DNA of 64,000 bases from assembly GCF_021729145.1 (NCBI RefSeq), contig NZ_JAJSLW010000015.1:64560-128559 (forward strand), read 5' to 3'. The notes under the pieces were generated by a model, which was not told where the DNA came from, did not search any database, and was given only the letters and a program-made list of their open reading frames with translations. The stretch is from Membranihabitans maritimus. Its GTDB lineage: Bacteria > Bacteroidota > Bacteroidia > Chitinophagales > Saprospiraceae. Position numbers and translations under genes: made by a program. Below are positions 57,766-64,000 of this stretch, in pieces. Each line of letters starts with the position of its first letter. Position 1 is the stretch's first letter.

Positions 57766-59934
57766 ATGTCCATGATTGACCGTCGAAAATTTATTCAGAT
57801 TTCTGCTAGCGCAGGAGTTGGTGCACTGACCTGGTCCGATTTGATTCAGAAAGCTTTAGCTGTAAAGGCGCATAATGTCAAAGGATCTATTGAAGACGTG
57901 GAGCACATAGTGATTCTCATGCAGGAGAACCGTTCTTTTGATCATTACTTTGGCACAATGAGAGGTATGCGGGGGTATGGGGACAGATTTCCTATACCGC
58001 TGGAAAGTGGAGAAAGGGCTTTTCATCAGTCGGATGGGGAAAAAATCATTCCCCCGTACCACGCAGACAAAAATTCTTCCAATGCGGGTTTTATAAAAGG
58101 GACTCCACATAATTTTCCCGATATGCAAGCTGCCTGGAATCAGGGGAAATACGGTTATTGGCCATTGTATAAGACCCCGTATTCGATGGCTTATTATACC
58201 CGGGAAGAAATTCCATTCCAATATGCCTTGGCGGAAGCATTCACAGCGTCGGATGCTCATCATTGTTCGGTTGCTACGGGAACCGACCCCAACCGAATCA
58301 TGTTTTGGTCCGGTTCCAATTTTGATCCTGTAAAACGGGCAGCAGGAATCAATTGTACCGATGTGGATTCCGAACCTGTGAATTTGCGTTGCTGGATAAA
58401 AGGCACAATGCCGGAACCGGGTTATACTTACCAGGGGAATCCGCTCACCTGGCCTACCATCCCGGATGTATTGGAAGAGGCCGGCATCAGCTGGAGGATT
58501 TACCAGGATCCCAACAACAATTGGACAGGTGCAATGCACGGATGTCTGGCGTTTGAGAGTTTTCGTAACGCCAAACCGGGGTCGCCAATTTATGAGAACG
58601 GTATGAAAGAATGGTCATTGGACGACCTGAGAAGTCATGTGGAAAACAATTCCCTGCCCGCAGTGAGTTGGGTATTACCTTCTCAGGACGATTCTGAACA
58701 TCCTGGAGCCCCTTCCAGCCCCTACAGGGGAGGTGATTTTACACATCAGGTGTTGGATGCATTGGCTTCCAATCCGGAAGTGTGGAGTAAAACGGTATTT
58801 TTTCTGACTTTTGACGAGAACGATGGATTATTCGACCATATTCCTGCTCCGGCAGTCCCGTCTTACGATGCGGAAGGCAGACTGATGGGTAAATCGACTA
58901 TCGATCTGAAGGGGATGTATTTTAATTCGGACCAATCTGACAGTGAGGTAGCCCGGAAGAAACTTCGTGAAGGGGAAGATGTTCCTTCCCGACAGTATCT
59001 CGACGAACGGGATACGATTTCCGGATCTATCCGGCCCTGGGGGTTTGGTCCAAGGGTCCCATTGTACATTGTATCCCCCTGGTCCAAAGGGGGATGGGTA
59101 CATTCTGAAGTAGCGGATCATACCTCAGTGGGGCAGTTTATCGAAAAAAGATTCGGTATAACGCTTCCGGCTATCAGTCCATGGCACCGGTCTGTTGCCA
59201 GCGACCTGGTTTCAGCTTTTGATTTTAAAACACCTAATGATCCTCATTTCCCGGCCATGCCCGACACGAGCGATCACGCCTCAAAGGATGAGGCTTCCCG
59301 CTCACTCCCTATTGCCGGACCGCCAGATCAACCTGCCCCGTTATATCAGGAATTGGGAAGTCGATATTCCCGTGCACTGCCCTATAAATTGCAAGTAGAT
59401 TATGCATTTACGGAGGATAATTCGATCCGGCTCAGATTTATCAATGCCGGAACAGCCGGTGTGGTTTTTCATGTGTACGATCTGCACCGGCTTGATCAGA
59501 TCCCTAAGCGCTATACCGTAGAAGCGGGTAAAGAATTGTTTGATGATTGGTTGGGGTATGGAGAGAAGGGCGATTTTGACCTGGAAGTTTTTGGTCCAAA
59601 TGGTTTTTTCCGCAAATACAAAGGTCAGATTACTGATCCGCACCTACGGACAACAATCGTCTACGAGGAGGATAATGGGAAGCTTGTCCTGAAAACAACC
59701 AATGAAAGTGATGTGAAACTGGAAGTTAATCTTAAGGACAACGCTTATCAATACGATACTTTTGGCACCAAAACCTTACCACCTTCAGGATCATTTTCTA
59801 TGGATTGGAGTCTGGAGAAAAGTGGTAATTGGTATGATTTTTCTTTAGAATCCGGGGATAGATACTTGTTTCGGTTCGCAGGACGTATGGAAACGGGAAA
59901 AGACAGTATCAGTGATCCTGCGATGGGGGTATGA
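57766..59934 (+). CDS. Phosphocholine-specific-type phospholipase C, Tat-exported
   Basis: The 722-residue protein has a Tat signal (DRRKFIQISASAGVG), the phosphoesterase domain of non-hemolytic/acid-phosphatase-type phospholipases C (residues about 45-480: HIVILMQENRSFDHYFGTM, DAHHCSVATGTDPNRIMFWSG, AVSWVLPSQDDSEHPGAPSS, FLTFDENDGLFDH, DHTSVGQFIEKRFG) and two C-terminal beta domains (DUF756-like, about 530-722). It should cleave phospholipids such as phosphatidylcholine, or other phosphodiesters, at the periplasm or surface. The gene stands alone. Confidence 0.92.
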   Translation: MSMIDRRKFIQISASAGVGALTWSDLIQKALAVKAHNVKGSIEDVEHIVILMQENRSFDHYFGTMRGMRGYGDRFPIPLESGERAFHQSDGEKIIPPYHADKNSSNAGFIKGTPHNFPDMQAAWNQGKYGYWPLYKTPYSMAYYTREEIPFQYALAEAFTASDAHHCSVATGTDPNRIMFWSGSNFDPVKRAAGINCTDVDSEPVNLRCWIKGTMPEPGYTYQGNPLTWPTIPDVLEEAGISWRIYQDPNNNWTGAMHGCLAFESFRNAKPGSPIYENGMKEWSLDDLRSHVENNSLPAVSWVLPSQDDSEHPGAPSSPYRGGDFTHQVLDALASNPEVWSKTVFFLTFDENDGLFDHIPAPAVPSYDAEGRLMGKSTIDLKGMYFNSDQSDSEVARKKLREGEDVPSRQYLDERDTISGSIRPWGFGPRVPLYIVSPWSKGGWVHSEVADHTSVGQFIEKRFGITLPAISPWHRSVASDLVSAFDFKTPNDPHFPAMPDTSDHASKDEASRSLPIAGPPDQPAPLYQELGSRYSRALPYKLQVDYAFTEDNSIRLRFINAGTAGVVFHVYDLHRLDQIPKRYTVEAGKELFDDWLGYGEKGDFDLEVFGPNGFFRKYKGQITDPHLRTTIVYEEDNGKLVLKTTNESDVKLEVNLKDNAYQYDTFGTKTLPPSGSFSMDWSLEKSGNWYDFSLESGDRYLFRFAGRMETGKDSISDPAMGV

Positions 59935-60019
59935 TATGTTCAGACACTCAGATTTGTTTTCATTACGCACCAGGTCCGGATGGCGGGATTTCAATGTAAT
60001 GTAGTTTAATTTATAACCG

Positions 60020-60232
60020 CTATTCCTCATCGGTCTTCGATGTTTTTTCTCTAAGTAACTCTCCTCCCAAATGATATTGCACTGTAAGGGAAAATCTGTG
60101 GGAATCCGGTTTGTCATTGTAGTAGTAATTTGTAATACGGCTTTGTGATGCACCTTGAAAATTGAAACTATTAAAAAGATCGGAAATTGAAAATACTACG
60201 TCCAGTTTGTCTTTGGGAAAAAACAAAGGATA
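60020..60232 (-). pseudogene. C-terminal remnant of a TonB-dependent receptor
   Basis: About 70 codons encode PLFFPKDKLDVVFSISDLFNSF and, at the end, SHRFSLTVQYHLGGEL, the last strands of an outer-membrane beta-barrel of the TonB-receptor type. A stop codon (TAG) lies immediately upstream in frame and the rest of the barrel, plug and signal are absent, so the gene is truncated. The cut point is near 60233, just outside the methyltransferase gene, which suggests a deletion between the two. Confidence 0.7.
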
Positions 60233-60277
60233 CTATAAATTCTTAAATACTTCTACCTTTTATTCCGGAAGCCCTTA

Positions 60278-60961
60278 TTATTTTGCATTGATAATATATT
60301 GATAGGGCAACAAATCAACATTGACTTCAAATTGTGAATAGCCTGCATTTTTAAGTTCTGATATTACAACATCCATAGATACTTTATGATCTACGGGTGG
60401 ACCTACGGGTATATCGGTTTTAAAAAAATCAATAATGAGCAATTTACCATCCTGTTTTATCCCTTTTCTTACTTTTGAAAAATATTCACTTCGGTTTTCT
60501 ATATGGTGATATGTGTTTACAATGAATACCATATCCACTTCTGCATCCTTCAGGTTTGGGCTGTCATAGGGGATTTTCCGAAGCGTTATATTTTTTAGTT
60601 TATTATTTTCAATGCGTTTTTTTAGCGCCGTTTGGAATTCATCATTTACATCGGCGGCAATTACGTGTGCTCCTTTTTCTGCCAGTTTAACAGAAAAGTA
60701 TCCCGAGCCCGCTCCAATATCCATTATCTTTTTTCCCTTTATATTGCCAAGATATTCAAGAACTTTTTCAGGCTTTTGGTATGCATCGCGTTGTGGTGAT
60801 TCAAACCGTTTTATCAAATTATCGACAGATGACCGGTGCATATGTTCATTAGCTGAATTGGACTTATGTTCTTTCCTGTGCTTTTGGCCGTGTTCTTGTT
60901 GAGAAAATGCCAAAACCGAAACCATTAAGCTTGCTATTATAAACAGAATTTTAGTTGTCAT
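60278..60961 (-). CDS. Class I SAM-dependent methyltransferase with signal peptide
   Basis: I chose ATG 60961 because it begins a clean signal peptide (MTTKILFIIASLMVSVLAFSQ). The 227-residue product then has a His-rich stretch (EHGQKHRKEH...NEHMHR, residues 23-42) and a Rossmann methyltransferase domain with motif I DIGAGSGYF (81-89), a motif II-type acidic residue in AADVNDE and VDMVFIVNTYHHIEN. SAM is cytoplasmic, so a predicted exported methyltransferase is odd, though similar proteins exist in this phylum. It starts one base before the end of the upstream permease gene. Confidence 0.8.
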   Translation of the reverse strand: MTTKILFIIASLMVSVLAFSQQEHGQKHRKEHKSNSANEHMHRSSVDNLIKRFESPQRDAYQKPEKVLEYLGNIKGKKIMDIGAGSGYFSVKLAEKGAHVIAADVNDEFQTALKKRIENNKLKNITLRKIPYDSPNLKDAEVDMVFIVNTYHHIENRSEYFSKVRKGIKQDGKLLIIDFFKTDIPVGPPVDHKVSMDVVISELKNAGYSQFEVNVDLLPYQYIINAK

Positions 60962-60962
60962 T

Positions 60963-62279
60963 TTATTTAGCTTTTTGATTGTTATTGTATAAGCGTTCAC
61001 TCAATAAATAGGTTATGAATCCTAGGAGAATATTGAGGAAACCGACAATGATTTCATACGGGCTATTGATAAATGCATAAATAATCATCCATAAGGATAA
61101 GATAATAAATACTATCTGGAAAAAGGGAAATAGAGGACTTTTATATCTATCGGATGGTGTGTCTTTTCGTTGGTATCGCAATTTAAAAACTCCTAAAACG
61201 GTAGTCATAGAAGATATGGTTAAAAGAATGCCACAATAGATTAATATTTGTTCAAATGTGCCAGTTGTAATCAATAAGGCACTTATGGCAAATTGCAGCC
61301 ATAGCGCTTTTTGAGGGATATTGTTTTTTTGGACTTTAAAGTAATTCCAAAACCTGTGGTCTTTAGCGATGCTCGAAGTAACCCTTGACCCTACCCACAC
61401 CATAGCACTTATCCCTGATATTAATAATATAGATATGGCCAGCCCCAATAATTTCCCATAATTTACTCCAAGCATCCTGTTTATTGCTATTGTTCCTACA
61501 TTTAATTGCCCTTTTAATTCATCAATGGGTACGTGTTTTAAAAAGACATACTGCAATAAAGTATACAGTATTGTTACCAATATAGTGCCTCCTATCAAAG
61601 CAATGGGTAAAGATTTCTTTGGGTTTTTGAATTCTTCGGTTATGTATGCGGCGGCATTCCAACCGGAATAGGAATAACTGACATAAATAAGTGCCACAGC
61701 AAATGCTGGTGAAATTATGTATGAATAGTTGGAATTATTTACGAATCCACTATTTTGAAAGGTAGGTTCTTGCCAAATACCAATTAAGATAAGACAAACA
61801 ATCAAAGCAATTTTTAGAAAAGTACTAATATTCTGAAACTTAGAACTTACATCCAGGCTTTTGGTATGGATTAGAGTAATTAATCCAACTAAGACTATAC
61901 TTGTCAATTTTGGATGGAGATGGTAATAGGGAAAATAAGCAACAAAGGCCATAGCTGACAAAGCAATCGGTGCAGCAAAACCAACGGTTATGGAAATCCA
62001 TCCGGATAAATACCCAATAAGAGGATGAAATAGCTTGGTTAAAAAAGCATACTCACCGCCTGATCTTTTGATATGGGTACCAATTTCAGCATAACTAAAT
62101 GCTCCCGATAAGGCTATGATACCACCCAATATCCACAGTATGAGAATAATGGTGGGATTGTGTAAATCTTTTATCTGAAATCCTAAACTCGTAAATGCAC
62201 CTGTTCCAATCATATTGGCTACTACCAATGCAATCCCTGTTAGTGTAGTTACTTTATATTTCTCAAAATTGTTTGACAT
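60963..62279 (-). CDS. APC-superfamily amino acid permease
   Basis: The 438-residue transporter has about twelve membrane segments. I chose ATG 62279 (MSNNFEKYKVTT) because the next upstream in-frame stretch would add a Cys/Phe-rich non-membrane extension without start context. The APC signature VVANMIGTGAFTSLGFQ is at residues 17-33, and SGGEYAFLTKLFHPLIGYLSGW follows. Substrate unknown. It is directly followed by the methyltransferase gene on the same strand. Confidence 0.9.
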   Translation of the reverse strand: MSNNFEKYKVTTLTGIALVVANMIGTGAFTSLGFQIKDLHNPTIILILWILGGIIALSGAFSYAEIGTHIKRSGGEYAFLTKLFHPLIGYLSGWISITVGFAAPIALSAMAFVAYFPYYHLHPKLTSIVLVGLITLIHTKSLDVSSKFQNISTFLKIALIVCLILIGIWQEPTFQNSGFVNNSNYSYIISPAFAVALIYVSYSYSGWNAAAYITEEFKNPKKSLPIALIGGTILVTILYTLLQYVFLKHVPIDELKGQLNVGTIAINRMLGVNYGKLLGLAISILLISGISAMVWVGSRVTSSIAKDHRFWNYFKVQKNNIPQKALWLQFAISALLITTGTFEQILIYCGILLTISSMTTVLGVFKLRYQRKDTPSDRYKSPLFPFFQIVFIILSLWMIIYAFINSPYEIIVGFLNILLGFITYLLSERLYNNNQKAK

Positions 62280-62298
62280 TGAATTGAAAACATTATTT

Positions 62299-62790
62299 CT
62301 AGATAAATCTCCGTGTACTTTCCATATAATTTTTATACTCGGGAAATTTTTGAAGAAGCAACTTCTCTTCAAATTTTGATTTGAAATAAAACAAAATAAA
62401 CAATAAAATGGCAATCAAAGCCTTAAATAACGATTCCTTATATAGTCCATAACCAAAGCCCGAAAAAATTAAAGCGGTATATATAGGATGCCTTGATATT
62501 TTAAAGGCTCCGGTGGTAATCAACTTCCCGTTTGAAACGGGCGAGGGGAAAGGGGAGAGCCTGGTATTTAGTTGGGCCAATGCCATCAATCCCAGAAATA
62601 TACTCAATCCTAAAATTACTAATCCGGCATAGCCAGGCCAATCAGGAAAGTTGATAGAATGAATACCTACGGGCAAACCATAAGCCACAAATAGGGTTAA
62701 TTGAATAAATACAAAGGCATAATCCTTATATGTTAGTTTCCTTTCACTCAAGATTTTAAAATTAAAGAAGGTGAATAATATGGAGCCCAA
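62299..62790 (-). CDS. ICMT/PEMT-like membrane methyltransferase
   Basis: The 163-residue protein has four or five hydrophobic segments and the C-terminal motif of isoprenylcysteine-type methyltransferases: GAFKISRHPIYTALIFSGFGYGLY and FEEKLLLQKFPEYKNYMESTRRF. The apparent start is a TTG at 62790. The frame stays open upstream for a few hydrophobic codons without a better start, so the N-terminus may be slightly truncated or wrongly placed. It lies 19 bases before the permease gene. Confidence 0.75.
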   Translation of the reverse strand: MGSILFTFFNFKILSERKLTYKDYAFVFIQLTLFVAYGLPVGIHSINFPDWPGYAGLVILGLSIFLGLMALAQLNTRLSPFPSPVSNGKLITTGAFKISRHPIYTALIFSGFGYGLYKESLFKALIAILLFILFYFKSKFEEKLLLQKFPEYKNYMESTRRFI

Positions 62791-63024
62791 TAGTATCCAT
62801 ACAATACCCCATATTTATTGATCATAACCAAAGTAGGTATTTAATAAAATCATTTTTTCTTCCTCACGTTTAATGCTGAAGCCCAATAGGGCTAAAAAGT
62901 ATGACTCGTTCTCTAATGAACCTGTATCGTGAAATATACAAATTATTGGTCCCATTATATAGCAGTATTATTTGATAGTTTTGATAGAAGTTTATATTGC
63001 TAATGTCATTGTGTTCTTTTTTGC

Positions 63025-63735
63025 CTATAAGGTGTATAAAATAGTTGTTTCCCAAATGTGATTCTGTATTGTTCTGGTATCTGATGGTATGGAAATGTGG
63101 TGATATCCGGATTTAATAGAAAGGTGTTCGCTTTTCCGATATATTAGTCCGATAAATATCCAGTTTTGGTTGAGTCGTTTAGGTTGAAACGTACGCTCAA
63201 AATCAAGAAAGACTTCGTCATAAAGAAATGCTGAAATTTGTTTTTCCTGAAATATTGGAATGGCAGCAATAAAGCGATACCTTAATCTACCGGTGTATTT
63301 TGCACTTGTGATCGATGGAATATGATTTTCTATGGATACTTTTTCTCCATAGCGTTCTTCAAACCGTATTCTGTGGGAAATATCAAAATATTTGAAATTT
63401 TGATTTATAAATAATTGTTGCCAAATATTATTTTCTCGTGTGTCCAGTGGCGAGAGATGGTCTGAGTAGCTATAGTTTTGAATAAATGAATATCCTATAG
63501 TACTTTTTATCGAAGGGAGTATTTGGTATTGAATGGATGGTCGCAATACAATTTGTTCCCAATCTTTTAAGAAATTGGTCCTTCTGAAATTAAATTCAGA
63601 TTTTACAGATAGCTTTTCGTTTACATTAAATTTTAGAGTAAGTGTATTCCAGCTACTAAAATGAGTGTAGTCCTTATTTTGTGCAACAAGGGAGTAGTTT
63701 CCAATAAATATAAGAAAAACAATAATACGCGACAT
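63025..63735 (-). CDS. DUF2490 family outer-membrane-type protein
   Basis: The 236-residue protein has a signal peptide (cleavage near SLVAQ) and a repeated beta-strand pattern (LTLKFNVNEKLSVKSEFNFRR, HRIRFEERYG, GRLRYRFIAAIP) typical of DUF2490, which is predicted to form an outer-membrane barrel. It stands alone, with about 230 non-coding bases between it and the downstream ICMT-like gene. Function unknown. Confidence 0.82.
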   Translation of the reverse strand: MSRIIVFLIFIGNYSLVAQNKDYTHFSSWNTLTLKFNVNEKLSVKSEFNFRRTNFLKDWEQIVLRPSIQYQILPSIKSTIGYSFIQNYSYSDHLSPLDTRENNIWQQLFINQNFKYFDISHRIRFEERYGEKVSIENHIPSITSAKYTGRLRYRFIAAIPIFQEKQISAFLYDEVFLDFERTFQPKRLNQNWIFIGLIYRKSEHLSIKSGYHHISIPSDTRTIQNHIWETTILYTL

Positions 63736-64000
63736 CTCAGCTATTTACGCATTTAAATGTAGGTATTCAATAAAGGAAGGGTTGTGACCATTGTTACATA
63801 TGGACCAATTATTTACGATAACTATTGTATTAATTGGGATAGAGTTAATACATAATTATTGAAATGAGGACGTTTCTGCCATTATTGTCGAACGAGTGTA
63901 AAAAATGTATAATCCGGTCGTACTGACCCCCTAGTTCCGATTTATACTGACCCCGTCAATCCGGAGTATTGACCCCCTCAAGCGGGAGAAAATGTTAATA
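63736..64000. other. Right-edge non-coding stretch with transposon-like repeats
   Basis: Upstream of the DUF2490 gene there is no coding frame of interest up to about 63900. From there to the window end, three copies of a roughly 23-base unit follow (see the adjacent mobile element). Confidence 0.45.
63906..64000. mobile_element. Probable left end of an IS21-family insertion sequence (cut by window edge)
   Basis: TACTGACCCC occurs at 63921-63930 and 63945-63954, and TATTGACCCC at 63967-63976, at spacings of 24 and 22 bases. Each copy is preceded by CCGG or CCGA. The sequence just before begins TGTATAATCC. IS21-family elements carry several such transposase-binding repeats at each end and start with TG. 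The transposase genes would lie beyond the window. Confidence 0.6.

Noticed and set aside
57856..58539. A 227-codon open frame on the minus strand inside the phospholipase C gene
   Set aside because: Same reasoning: it is opposite a highly conserved phosphoesterase domain and has no recognisable domain.

Overview
This 64 kb window comes from an AT-rich, probably free-living member of the Bacteroidota. The evidence is two SusC/SusD outer-membrane uptake pairs, a type B C-terminal sorting domain of the type IX secretion system, many lipoproteins, a GH97 enzyme, and a promoter of the Bacteroidota form (TTG, 19 bases, TAnnTTTG). I cannot place it below phylum. I saw no rRNA, tRNA or CRISPR array.

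Region 1 (1-24042, all on +) is a long polysaccharide-utilization-type locus. It starts with SusC and SusD and continues with a PqaA-like hydrolase, a GH20/GH67-like enzyme, a propeller plus helical-toroid protein, a membrane acetyltransferase of the HGSNAT type, a PafA-like phosphatase, an FG-GAP lipoprotein, a ChbG/YdjC-type deacetylase, a sialidase-fold lipoprotein, an unknown polytopic membrane protein, two purple-acid-phosphatase-like enzymes and a glycerophosphodiester phosphodiesterase. Four phosphoester hydrolases plus amino-sugar-type chemistry suggest a phosphorylated or phosphodiester-bearing, acylated glycan as substrate. This is inference.

Region 2 (24020-33193) holds a small lipoprotein, gpmI, another lipoprotein, the E2 subunit of 2-oxoglutarate dehydrogenase, a TauE/SafE permease, a c-type heme lipoprotein, and a LodA/LodB (GoxA/GoxB) pair: a quinone-cofactor amino-acid oxidase and its flavoprotein maturase.

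Region 3 (33716-39951) has a second SusC/SusD pair without enzymes. It is followed by a 413-bp non-autonomous mobile element with perfect 19-bp terminal inverted repeats and an exact 9-bp target duplication, and then by a lipoprotein gene broken by several frameshifts.

Region 4 (40123-52427) contains a two-subunit molybdenum hydroxylase, katG with a clear terminator, an 849-bp gap, a GH97 glycosidase, a DoxX-like membrane protein, a sugar isomerase-like protein and a T9SS-sorted protein.

Region 5 (52568-57270) is a metal-homeostasis operon. A perfect TGCAAC-ATT-GTTGCA palindrome sits on the promoter, followed by a terminator-like hairpin in the leader, a 67-residue protein, a COG0523 GTPase, a MerC-like protein, a MacB/LolCDE-type ABC ATPase, a permease with a histidine-rich loop, and a DUF3299-like protein. 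I read this as zinc-responsive.

Region 6 (57271-64000) has a Tat-exported phospholipase C, a C-terminal remnant of a TonB-dependent receptor, an exported SAM methyltransferase, an APC permease, an ICMT-like membrane methyltransferase, a DUF2490 protein, and at the right edge repeated motifs that look like the end of an IS21-family element.
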